DNA of 64,000 nt from an uncultured Clostridia bacterium (GTDB taxonomy: Bacteria > Bacillota > Clostridia > Christensenellales > Borkfalkiaceae): contig CAKNLK010000001.1 of NCBI GenBank assembly GCA_930989535.1, positions 120,316-184,315 on the forward strand. The letters run 5' to 3'. Shown piece by piece: positions 42,853 through 51,639 of this stretch. Below the pieces are notes generated by a model. The model was not told the DNA's origin. It saw nothing but the letters and a program-made list of their open reading frames with translations, and ran no database searches. The translations under genes and the position numbers were made by a program. Each line of letters opens with the position of its first letter. The stretch's first letter is position 1.

Positions 42853-42870
42853 TAGTACCGTACTATTATA
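42853..42870 (-). promoter_or_regulatory. purB promoter with overlapping palindromic operator candidate
   Basis: TATAAT (42870–42865) is followed at once by the 13-bp palindrome TAGTACCGTACTA (42853–42865), which covers the predicted transcription start. The -35 box is weak (about 42888–42893), so an activator or repressor could act here. Confidence 0.55.
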
Positions 42871-42984
42871 ATACAAATTCGGATTTTTTTCCACTTATTT
42901 GCGCGCTTTCCGGCTATTTTTTCGACGCTTTCGCAAAAGAAAAGCGCGGCTATTGAAACCGCGCCCCTTTTCCGCTCGATTGCT

Positions 42985-43206
42985 TCAGATATCCAGCTGG
43001 TTGAGAAGGTCTTTTAAAGACTTGATTTCGTCGAGCGAAAGGGTGATTCCCTTGCCCATACGGTCGTGCCCCTCGTTCCAGGTGCGGATATCGTAAACAG
43101 GCTCGCGCTCGCTCCAGCTGACGAGGTTGAGTTCTTTCGTCCAGCCGTTGCCCGTTTCGCCCAAAACGCCGAGTTTTTCGGCGATTTCATATTTCAATTC
43201 TGCCAT
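42985..43206 (-). CDS. ydbC: YdbC family protein (PC4-like ssDNA-binding)
   Basis: A 73-residue member of the YdbC/PC4 (p15 coactivator-like) family, which binds single-stranded DNA. Diagnostic segments are KYEIAEKLGVLGE, GWTKELNLVSW and HDRMGKGITLSLDEIKSLK. The role in bacteria is not settled; transcription or repair support is likely. The promoter is strong (43264–43236). It is a single-gene unit. Confidence 0.9.
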   Translation of the reverse strand: MAELKYEIAEKLGVLGETGNGWTKELNLVSWSEREPVYDIRTWNEGHDRMGKGITLSLDEIKSLKDLLNQLDI

Positions 43207-43235
43207 AATTTGCCTCCGTTGCCGCTTTTTCTCTT

Positions 43236-43264
43236 ATTATAACACGCGCGCGCGATGTTGTAAA
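43236..43264 (-). promoter_or_regulatory. Promoter of ydbC
   Basis: TTTACA (43264–43259), 17-bp spacer containing an alternating CG run, TATAAT (43241–43236). Confidence 0.8.
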
Positions 43265-43270
43265 GGGTTT

Positions 43271-43747
43271 TTATGTATTTGCATCGTCCGCGCCGAAATT
43301 CGGTATCTCTTTGAGATAGTCCTCGTTGAAATAATAGGTTCCGCTCGTCGACATGAGAAAATCAGTGTCTGCGCCGAGCGAACGCGTCCAATCAGACGAA
43401 ACGGTTTTTTCCGTATCATCAACGCCGTATTCGACCGAATCGAAGAAGCAATGCGCCATTTCCCCCACAATTTTATAACGGAAATGAATGGTATACGAAT
43501 AAATCCTGCTATTAGAGTCTATGCCGGCATAATAGTAATGATGCTCACCCTCGTCAGCAGAAGTAAAAATATAATAGCTGTAATTACCGTCTTTATCCTG
43601 CACATACGATTCGTGAATATATTTTTTATTCAGCTCGAGCGTTCCCATTTCGCCGCCGGACGCCGTTCGGGAACAACCGGCGAAGACACAAAAGAGCATA
43701 ACCGCCGCAATGATACAAAATGCGACACCTAAAATTTTCTTTTTCAT
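43271..43747 (-). CDS. Hypothetical lipoprotein
   Basis: A 158-residue secreted protein with a lipoprotein signal: MKKKI, a hydrophobic core and lipobox FAGC, so Cys at about residue 25 is lipidated. The rest is rich in Tyr, Ser and Asp, with alternating polar/aromatic strands (YYIFTSADEGEHHYYYAG), suggesting a small beta domain. No family recognised. Its codons are visibly more AT-rich than neighbours, which suggests relaxed selection or transfer. GGGGGAG precedes ATG 43747. It follows the rny terminator and has no partner gene. Confidence 0.75.
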   Translation of the reverse strand: MKKKILGVAFCIIAAVMLFCVFAGCSRTASGGEMGTLELNKKYIHESYVQDKDGNYSYYIFTSADEGEHHYYYAGIDSNSRIYSYTIHFRYKIVGEMAHCFFDSVEYGVDDTEKTVSSDWTRSLGADTDFLMSTSGTYYFNEDYLKEIPNFGADDANT

Positions 43748-43771
43748 AAACTCCCCCTTAAATTTAATTAA

Positions 43772-43801
43772 GGGAGAAAGCAAGACAAATTGCTTCCTCC
43801 C
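43772..43801 (-). terminator. Intrinsic terminator of rny
   Basis: GGGAGAAAGCAA (43772–43783) with TTGCTTCCTCCC (43790–43801), 11 of 12 paired; TTAATTAAATTT follows on the minus strand. 12 bp after the rny stop. Confidence 0.8.
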
Positions 43802-43813
43802 TCTTTTCCAAAT

Positions 43814-45427
43814 TTATTTCGCGTATTCGACACTGCGGAATTCGCGGATGACGTTGACTTTGATTTGCCCGGGATATTCGAGCTCCTGCTCGATTTTCTT
43901 TGCGATATCCTTGGCGAGGAACAGCGTCTGCGCGTCGTCGATTTGCTCGGGTTTGACGATTACGCGCACTTCCCTGCCCGCCTGAATCGCGTAGCTCTTG
44001 TCTACGCCCTTGAAAGAAGACGCGATGGATTCGAGCTGTTCGAGCCGCTTGACGTAGTTGGTGCTCGTTTCCCTGCGCGCGCCGGGGCGTGCGCCCGAGA
44101 TGGCGTCCGCCGCCTGCACGAGCACTGCCTCAACCGTCTTGGGCTCCACGTCGCCGTGGTGCGCCATAATCGCGTTGATGACGTTGTTGCTCTCTTTGTA
44201 CTTTTTGGCGATATCCGCGCCGATTTGAATGTGCGTGCCCTCCTGCTCGTGGTCGACCGCCTTGCCGATATCGTGCAATAAACCTGCGCGCTTGGCGAGG
44301 TTGACGTCCAACCCGAGTTCCGCCGCCATCATGCCCGCAAGCTGCGCGACTTCGATGGAGTGCTTGTACACGTTCTGCCCGTAACTCGTCCTGTACTTGA
44401 GGCGGCCGAGCAGCTTGATGATTTCGGGGTGCAGGCCGAAGATGCCGACTTCGAACATCGCCGCTTCGCCGTTTTCCTTAATCTGCTGGTCGAGCTCCTT
44501 TTTGACCTTTTCCACCGTCTCCTCGATGCGGGCGGGGTGGATGCGGCCGTCGCTGATGAGCCGCTCGAGCGCGATGCGCGCCACTTCCCTGCGGACGGGG
44601 TCAAAGCCCGAGAGGATAACGACTTCGGGCGTGTCGTCGATGATGAGCTCGATGCCCGTGGCGTTCTCCAAAGCGCGGATATTGCGCCCCTCGCGGCCGA
44701 TGATGCGCGCCTTCATGTCGTCGTTGGGCAGAGGCACGACAGAAACGGTGATTTCCGACGCATGGTCACTTGCGCAGCGCTGAATGGCGAGGCTGATGAT
44801 TTTTTTGGCGTTCATGTCCGCCTCGTCCTTCGCTTCCTGCTCGATTGTGCGAACCTGCAGAGCGACGTCGTGCCGCGTTTCGTCGAGAATATTTTCCGTA
44901 AGCTGCTTTTTCGCCTCTTCCCGGGTGAGCTGTGCGACTTTTTCCAATTCCTGAACCATCAAATCGTGCTGGTGGTTCACCTTTTCCTGCATCTTTTTAA
45001 TCTCGCCTTCCTGCGCGGCGAGGTTCTTTTTCTGCTGTTCGAGCGAATCGGTCTTTCGCTGCAGCGCGTCCTCTTTTTTATCGAGGTTGTCCTCTTTCTG
45101 CAACAGGCGCTGTTCCGCCTTCTGCAATTCGAGCTTCTTTTCTTTGGATTCGCGTTCGAATTCGTTCCTTAATTTTAAGTCCTGTTCCTTGGCCTCTAAA
45201 ATAGCTTCTTTTTTGAATGCTTTCGCCTCGTTTTCCGCTTCCTCAAGCATTACTTTGATTCTTTGATTCACTTCACCTACTTTTTTTTCGGTGCTCTTTT
45301 TGTAGAGCAGTATACCGACAAAAAAACAGGCAGCACCAACTGCCACAATAGCGCCGACAAGCACGCCGATAAATACGCCTACCGAAACCGTGCCCGCGAG
45401 AAACAGGGAGCTTACTGCATGTAACAT
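43814..45427 (-). CDS. rny: Ribonuclease Y
   Basis: Membrane-anchored endoribonuclease that starts mRNA decay. The 537 residues comprise an N-terminal transmembrane helix (about 9–42), a long coiled coil (about 45–200), a KH domain with [15 protein letters not shown], and an HD domain with [12 protein letters not shown], in which His-Asp are the metal ligands. The C-terminal domain ends [19 protein letters not shown] lies 8 nt before the ATG. A consensus promoter (45547–45519) drives it alone, next to the operon of recA as in other Clostridia. Confidence 0.97.
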   Translation of the reverse strand: MLHAVSSLFLAGTVSVGVFIGVLVGAIVAVGAACFFVGILLYKKSTEKKVGEVNQRIKVMLEEAENEAKAFKKEAILEAKEQDLKLRNEFERESKEKKLELQKAEQRLLQKEDNLDKKEDALQRKTDSLEQQKKNLAAQEGEIKKMQEKVNHQHDLMVQELEKVAQLTREEAKKQLTENILDETRHDVALQVRTIEQEAKDEADMNAKKIISLAIQRCASDHASEITVSVVPLPNDDMKARIIGREGRNIRALENATGIELIIDDTPEVVILSGFDPVRREVARIALERLISDGRIHPARIEETVEKVKKELDQQIKENGEAAMFEVGIFGLHPEIIKLLGRLKYRTSYGQNVYKHSIEVAQLAGMMAAELGLDVNLAKRAGLLHDIGKAVDHEQEGTHIQIGADIAKKYKESNNVINAIMAHHGDVEPKTVEAVLVQAADAISGARPGARRETSTNYVKRLEQLESIASSFKGVDKSYAIQAGREVRVIVKPEQIDDAQTLFLAKDIAKKIEQELEYPGQIKVNVIREFRSVEYAK

Positions 45428-45518
45428 TTTTTCAGCCTCCTGTACAACAATTTATTATCGATTATGAAACGAAAGCGCCCCTGAACCGCCGAAACGCTCC
45501 CAGTTTCTTATCTATTCG

Positions 45519-45547
45519 ATTATACAATATTTTAGCGCAAAAGTCAA
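45519..45547 (-). promoter_or_regulatory. Promoter of rny
   Basis: TTGACT (45547–45542), 17-bp spacer, TATAAT (45524–45519). Predicted leader about 85 nt. Confidence 0.88.
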
Positions 45548-45576
45548 TGGCCTTACAAAAATTAAACGCCGTTTAT

Positions 45577-45615
45577 CAAAAAAAGTTTTGCCCCCTAACA
45601 AAGGGCAAAACTTTT
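45577..45615 (-). terminator. Intrinsic terminator of the ftsK–nadE operon
   Basis: AAAAGTTTTGCCC (45581–45593) pairs with GGGCAAAACTTTT (45603–45615), 9-nt loop, seven T residues at the end on the minus strand. 5 bp after the nadE stop. Confidence 0.9.
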
Positions 45616-45620
45616 CGCTG

Positions 45621-47531
45621 TTATAATGCTTCCGCTTCCGCAAGCCAAAGCGCCGCGCACGCGTCGGACGGCATGCGCCAATCCCCCCGCGGCGAGAGCG
45701 CTACCGAGCCGATTTTCACCCCGTCGGGCAGGCAGGAGCGCTTGAACTGCTGCGAGAAAAACCGCCTGTAAAAATTGACGAGCCACTTTTTGAGCGTTTC
45801 GTCGCTGTATGCGCCCGCGAACGCCTTTTTCGCGAGGAAATACACCTTTTTCGGCGAAAAGCCCCAGCGAATCGCATAGTACAGGTAAAAATCGTGCAGT
45901 TCGTACGGGCCGACGAGTTCCTCCGTTTTCTGCGCGATTTTCCCGTTTTCGGGCGGCAGAAGCTCGGGGCTGATTTCCGTGTTCAGAATGTCGGTAAGTA
46001 CCTTCTCCGCCTCCCCTCCGAGCCTTGCCGCCTCGTAGCGGATGAGGTATCTGACGAGCGTTTTGGGAACGGACGCATTGACGCCGTACATGGACATATG
46101 GTCGCCGTTGTACGTCGCCCAACCGAGCGCCAACTCGCTTAAATCGCCCGTGCCGACGACAAGACCGTTTTCGTCGTTGGCGATGTCCATCAATACGAGG
46201 GTGCGGGTGCGCGCCTGCGCGTTTTCATAGGCGGCGTTCTTCACCTTTTCGTCGTGCCCGATGTCCTTGAAATGCCCTCGCACCGAATCGGCGATGTTGA
46301 CGGTGCGGGAAGTTACGCCCAGCTCCCGCATGAGCCTGAGGGAATTGTTGAGCGTTTTATCCGTCGTGCCGAAGCATGGCATGGTGACGGCGATTATATC
46401 GCGCAGATCCTTGCCCAGCGCCTTGAAAGCGCGGACGGTGACCAACAGCGCGAGCGCGCTGTCCAGCCCGCCCGAGATACCGAGGACGGCGCACTTTGCG
46501 TTCGTATGCGCAAGGCGCTTTTTCAACCCCTCCGACTGCATGGAGAGGATGAGTTCCGCGCGCCTGCCCAGCGCATCCTCCCCCTGCGGAACGAACGGGA
46601 GGCGGGCGATTTTGCGGGTGAGCGTATCGGTACCCTTACACGCGGAGAACGGGATAATCTCGTACCCGCTCGCATCCGAATTTTCGTAATACGTGTTGAT
46701 GCGGCGGCGCTCGAAGGCGAGCTTTTCCACGTCGATTTCCGAAACCGCCAGCCCCTCGCCGAACGGCTCGCTTTCGGCGAGGATTTCGCCGTTTTCGCAA
46801 ACCATATCGTGCCCCGCGAACACCATGTCGGTGGTGGACTCCCCTTCCCCTGCATCCGCATAGACGTAGCCGGAGACGGTTTTGGCCGACTGAGCGCGCA
46901 CGAGCAGGCGGCGGTACTCCGCCTTGCCCGCCGTTTCGTCGCTGGCGGAGAGGTTGACGATGATGTTCGCGCCCGCGAGCGCGTGCGACACGGAGGGCGG
47001 CGCGGGAACCCATAAATCCTCGCACAACTCCGCCGCGACGGTGAAGTCGGGATGGTTGCTCTCGCGGAACAGAATTTTATTGCCGAACGGGATTTGCTCC
47101 CCGTTCAGCCCGACGCGCGTGTTTTCGCCCCTGTACGGCTGGAAATTGCGCTTTTCGTAGAACTCCGCATAGTTGGGCAGATGGCGCTTGGGAATGAATG
47201 CGAGCACTTTGCCGCCCGAAATTGCCGCCGCGCAGTTGTACAGCACGCCCGCAAGGCGCACGGGAACGCCGACGAACACGAGCATGCTCTTGCCCTTGGT
47301 CGCCGCCGCGATGTCGGAGAGCGCCGCAAGGCAGCCGTCCAAAAGCACGTTCTGCCCGAACAGATCGCCGCAGGTGTAGCCGCAGACGCACAGTTCGGGA
47401 AAGACGAGAAGTTCCGCGCCCGCCTTTTCCGCTCTCCCGATGAGTTGAATGATATTGCCGCCGTTATAATGCACGTCCGCCACGCGGATGTTCGGCGTGG
47501 CGGCGGCGGCTCTGACAAAGCCGTATTTCAT
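45621..47531 (-). CDS. nadE: Glutamine-dependent NAD+ synthetase
   Basis: Amidates nicotinic-acid adenine dinucleotide to NAD+ using glutamine. The 636-residue two-domain form has an N-terminal nitrilase-type glutaminase with the Glu-Lys-Cys triad (Glu46 in VFPELCV, Lys in PKRHLPNYAEF, Cys in AELCEDLW) and a C-terminal synthetase with the ISGGLDSALAL ATP-pyrophosphatase loop (about 353–363). Other motifs are VGTGDLSELALGW and YGVNASVPKTLVRYL. It is last in the operon, 22 bp after recA. Confidence 0.96.
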   Translation of the reverse strand: MKYGFVRAAAATPNIRVADVHYNGGNIIQLIGRAEKAGAELLVFPELCVCGYTCGDLFGQNVLLDGCLAALSDIAAATKGKSMLVFVGVPVRLAGVLYNCAAAISGGKVLAFIPKRHLPNYAEFYEKRNFQPYRGENTRVGLNGEQIPFGNKILFRESNHPDFTVAAELCEDLWVPAPPSVSHALAGANIIVNLSASDETAGKAEYRRLLVRAQSAKTVSGYVYADAGEGESTTDMVFAGHDMVCENGEILAESEPFGEGLAVSEIDVEKLAFERRRINTYYENSDASGYEIIPFSACKGTDTLTRKIARLPFVPQGEDALGRRAELILSMQSEGLKKRLAHTNAKCAVLGISGGLDSALALLVTVRAFKALGKDLRDIIAVTMPCFGTTDKTLNNSLRLMRELGVTSRTVNIADSVRGHFKDIGHDEKVKNAAYENAQARTRTLVLMDIANDENGLVVGTGDLSELALGWATYNGDHMSMYGVNASVPKTLVRYLIRYEAARLGGEAEKVLTDILNTEISPELLPPENGKIAQKTEELVGPYELHDFYLYYAIRWGFSPKKVYFLAKKAFAGAYSDETLKKWLVNFYRRFFSQQFKRSCLPDGVKIGSVALSPRGDWRMPSDACAALWLAEAEAL

Positions 47532-47553
47532 TCGGTTTTACTCCCTGAACCGC

Positions 47554-48597
<1,044 letters not shown>

Positions 48598-48645
48598 AAA
48601 ACCTCTCCAAAGTTTTTTACCGTTGTTGTTGAAAGCGCCCCTTTG

Positions 48646-49719
48646 CTACTTGATTTGCTTGTACAGCAAAAACAGCGCCTGATTGATGGCGCGGCGGGTG
48701 ATATCCTCGCGGCCGCCCTTGAAAATGTATTTGTATACGAACACCGTTTCGCGCGTTCCGACGGCGATATAGCACAGCCCCACGGGCTTGTTCGTGTTGT
48801 CGGAAGCGGGCCCGGCGATGCCCGTCGTCGCCAAGGAAACGGAGCAGTTGCCCGTGGCGATGAGCCCCGCCGCCATCTCGTAGGCGGTATCGTCGGACAC
48901 GGCGCCGCAGCGCGCGAGCGTGCTCTGCTGTACGCCCAGGCGGCGCATCTTCGAGCCGTTGTCGTAGGCGACGATGCTCTCGAACAGCACCTCGCTGACG
49001 CCCGGCACCTCGATGAGCTTTTTCGCCACGCCGCCGCCCGTGAAGGATTCGGCGACGCTCAGCTTCATGCCGCGGAGCTTGAGCATCTCGTAGATGCGGC
49101 GGTTCAGCGGCGTATCCTCCACCGCGTAGGTATAGTCGTTGAGCGACTCCGCCGCAAGCCGCACCGCTTCGTCCACCGCCATTTTCGGCGAATCGTCGTT
49201 GTACAATATCTCCAGGCGGAAATCGCCGTCCTGCTCGCTGTCAAAGACGGAGATGCCCGCCATGTTGCGAAGCTGGGCAAGGAGCGCTTTTTTCCGTTCG
49301 GCGGGTACCCCCACCGCGCGGATGACCGACTGCGCGTGGCGCACCGAATACTTTTCGTCCAAGAACGGGAGCACCTCCGCCTTGACGAGCCCCGCGCCCG
49401 CCTCCCCGAAGGGAAGGCAGAAAAACGCCTTATTGTCCGCACGGACTACCGCACCGGCGCTCGGTTCGACCTTCAAAATCTCGCACACCTTCGCGCGCAC
49501 GCCCGCGAGGGCGGATTCCTCGCAGAAGACGAGGACGTTGTCGAAAAAGTTTTTGCACTCGACGGCCGTCTGCGCAAACTCGTGCGAATCGGACTGCGAG
49601 AGGATATACACTTTATCCGCGGCGTACCCGCCCTGCAGAAGGGCGGAAATCCCCCTTTCGAATTCCTGCCCGTTCAATGGTATTCTGTTGTTCCGAAGGA
49701 CGATGCACGCGTTTTTCAT
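48646..49719 (-). CDS. cinA: CinA-like protein with nicotinamide-nucleotide amidase (PncC) domain
   Basis: A 357-residue CinA homologue. The C-terminal PncC domain (about 215–357) is well conserved: SVAESFTGGGVAKKLIEVPG, DTAYEMAAGL and TTGIAGPASDNTNKPVG; it deamidates NMN. The N-terminal COG1058 (MoCF-like) domain is present in length but its usual start and GTELL-type motif are not recognisable, so that half is degenerate or has a changed role. The position before recA is typical of Firmicutes. It is 3 bp from pgsA. Confidence 0.88.
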   Translation of the reverse strand: MKNACIVLRNNRIPLNGQEFERGISALLQGGYAADKVYILSQSDSHEFAQTAVECKNFFDNVLVFCEESALAGVRAKVCEILKVEPSAGAVVRADNKAFFCLPFGEAGAGLVKAEVLPFLDEKYSVRHAQSVIRAVGVPAERKKALLAQLRNMAGISVFDSEQDGDFRLEILYNDDSPKMAVDEAVRLAAESLNDYTYAVEDTPLNRRIYEMLKLRGMKLSVAESFTGGGVAKKLIEVPGVSEVLFESIVAYDNGSKMRRLGVQQSTLARCGAVSDDTAYEMAAGLIATGNCSVSLATTGIAGPASDNTNKPVGLCYIAVGTRETVFVYKYIFKGGREDITRRAINQALFLLYKQIK

Positions 49720-49722
49720 GGT

Positions 49723-50319
49723 TTAAGACTCTTTAAAAACCGCCCTGTTTCTGACGATATAGGAGACGCCCGACCAGATGGTGAGCGCCGTGGCGACGCC
49801 GAGCGACACGATGCCGATGCCGTTGAGAATCTGGCTCGCGAGCGTTACCCCGAAGAAATCGGCGCCGAACAGGAGCATGGCAACCGAGATGTCCTGAAAG
49901 GTGGTTTTGACCTTTCCGACCTTATCCGCCGCCAAAACCAAACCCGCGGACGCCGCGACCATGCGGAAGCCGCTGACGATGAGTTCGCGCGCCAAAATGA
50001 CGGCGACGCACACGCCCGCATATATAAGCACCCAATCCCCCTGCCAAAGCACGGTGAGCGTTTCCTGCCGCACGAGCAGGAAGATGAACGCCGCCGCGAC
50101 GAGGACTTTGTCCGCAATGGGGTCGAGGAACTTGCCGAGGTTGGTGACCAGCCCGCGCGAGCGCGCGATGTGGCCGTCGATAAAGTCGGTGCAGGCCGCC
50201 ACGACAAAGATAACCCCGGCGATAAAGTAGTTGTACGGAATCATATCCAGAAAAAATATCACCGCAAACACGGGAATGAGGCATATGCGCGAAAGCGTGA
50301 TTTTATTGGGCAGATTCAT
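49723..50319 (-). CDS. pgsA: CDP-diacylglycerol–glycerol-3-phosphate 3-phosphatidyltransferase
   Basis: Membrane enzyme that makes phosphatidylglycerophosphate for anionic lipids. The 198-residue protein has the CDP-alcohol phosphotransferase signature DGHIARSRGLVTNLGKFLD plus PIAD (D-G-x2-A-R...G-x3-D-x3-D) at about residues 46–71 and about five transmembrane helices. ATG 50319 (GGAGG, 6 nt upstream) is used and lies within the last codons of rimO, so the two are translationally coupled. Confidence 0.94.
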   Translation of the reverse strand: MNLPNKITLSRICLIPVFAVIFFLDMIPYNYFIAGVIFVVAACTDFIDGHIARSRGLVTNLGKFLDPIADKVLVAAAFIFLLVRQETLTVLWQGDWVLIYAGVCVAVILARELIVSGFRMVAASAGLVLAADKVGKVKTTFQDISVAMLLFGADFFGVTLASQILNGIGIVSLGVATALTIWSGVSYIVRNRAVFKES

Positions 50320-51637
50320 CGGTTTCCTCCGCGGCGCCGAACAAATCGTAACTGTCCGCTCCGCCAATCTTTACTCGGTATGTACGCCCCTGTTCCGCAT
50401 GCGGGGCGGTAAAGTAAATTTTTCCGTCGATATCGGGCGCCTGCCAGTAGGCGCGGCCGACGAAGCAACCGCGCTCGTAGTCGATGCCGTCGCACAATAC
50501 TTCGAGCGTTGCGCCGATTTTTCCGCGTAAGAATTTTTCGGAAATTTTGCGCTGGACTTCGTAGAGCATCTTCACGCGGCGCTGTTTCGTGCGCGCGGGA
50601 ACCTGCTCTTTGAGGCGGTACGCGGGCGTTTCCGGCTCGCGCGAATAGGCGAAAAAGCCGCAGTTGGTGAGCTTTGCCTCGCGCAGAAAATCGGCGAGCG
50701 CCTCCGCTTCCTCCTCCGTTTCGCCGGGGAAGCCGGCAATGAATGTAGAGCGGATGGCGATGCCGGGAATTTCCCGCCGCAGTTTTTCGATGAGGGCGAG
50801 GTATTCCGCGCGGCTGCCCTTGCGGTTCATGCGCTTCAAAACGCGGTCTTCGCTGTGCTGGAGCGGTATGTCGATGTATTTAATCACCTTGTCGTTGCGG
50901 GCGATTTCCGATATCAGTTCTTCGCCGATGACGTCAGGATAGCAATACAGAAGGCGTATTTTTTCGACGTTTTCCAGAGCGGACAGCCGGCGGATGAGCT
51001 CGGCGAACTTGTTCTCGCCGTATAAATCGCTGCCGTAGCGCGTCGTGTCCTGCGCGACTAAAATGAGTTCGGACAAATCGCCCAGATTTTCCGCCTCCGC
51101 GACGAGCTGCTCCATCGGATAGGAGCGGTATCCGCCGCGGATTTTGGGAATCAGACAGTAGGTGCAGCGGTTGTTGCACCCGTCCGCGATTTTTAAGTAA
51201 GCGTAATGCAGGGGCGTGGTGAGGATGCGCTCCCCCTCCGACTCGTGCCCCGCGTGCACCGCGTTCACCCTGCCCTCGGTATACGAGCGCTCGATGGCGG
51301 ATAAAAGTTCGTCCGCGTCGTTGCAGCCGAGGAACACGTCCCCTTCCGTCAGAGACGGGAACAGTTCGCCGATGTATTTTTCGGGCAGACAGCCTGTTAC
51401 CACGATTTTTTCGAGTGCGCCGCCGCGGTAGGAATCGCAGTCGAGCACCGTGTCGATCGCCTCCCTGCGCGCCGATTCGAGAAAGGCGCAGGTGTTGACG
51501 ATGAGTATGTTCGCCTCCGCAATATCGTCGGTGATCGGGTAACCCTTCGCGCGGATGATGCCTAGGAGGCGCTCCGCATCGACGCGGTTTTTGTCGCACC
51601 CGAGGGAAATCATGCCGAATATTTTATTTTCAAGCAT
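50303..51637 (-). CDS. rimO: Ribosomal protein S12 methylthiotransferase RimO
   Basis: Radical-SAM enzyme that methylthiolates Asp88/89 of ribosomal protein S12. The 444 residues hold the N-terminal UPF0004 domain with Cys14, Cys50 and Cys83, the radical-SAM motif CNNRCTYC (Cys154, Cys158, Cys161) and a C-terminal TRAM domain. It begins 2 bp after the ftsK stop and overlaps pgsA by 17 bp, in the known ftsK–rimO–pgsA order. Confidence 0.96.
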   Translation of the reverse strand: MLENKIFGMISLGCDKNRVDAERLLGIIRAKGYPITDDIAEANILIVNTCAFLESARREAIDTVLDCDSYRGGALEKIVVTGCLPEKYIGELFPSLTEGDVFLGCNDADELLSAIERSYTEGRVNAVHAGHESEGERILTTPLHYAYLKIADGCNNRCTYCLIPKIRGGYRSYPMEQLVAEAENLGDLSELILVAQDTTRYGSDLYGENKFAELIRRLSALENVEKIRLLYCYPDVIGEELISEIARNDKVIKYIDIPLQHSEDRVLKRMNRKGSRAEYLALIEKLRREIPGIAIRSTFIAGFPGETEEEAEALADFLREAKLTNCGFFAYSREPETPAYRLKEQVPARTKQRRVKMLYEVQRKISEKFLRGKIGATLEVLCDGIDYERGCFVGRAYWQAPDIDGKIYFTAPHAEQGRTYRVKIGGADSYDLFGAAEETDESAQ

Positions 51638-51639
51638 CT

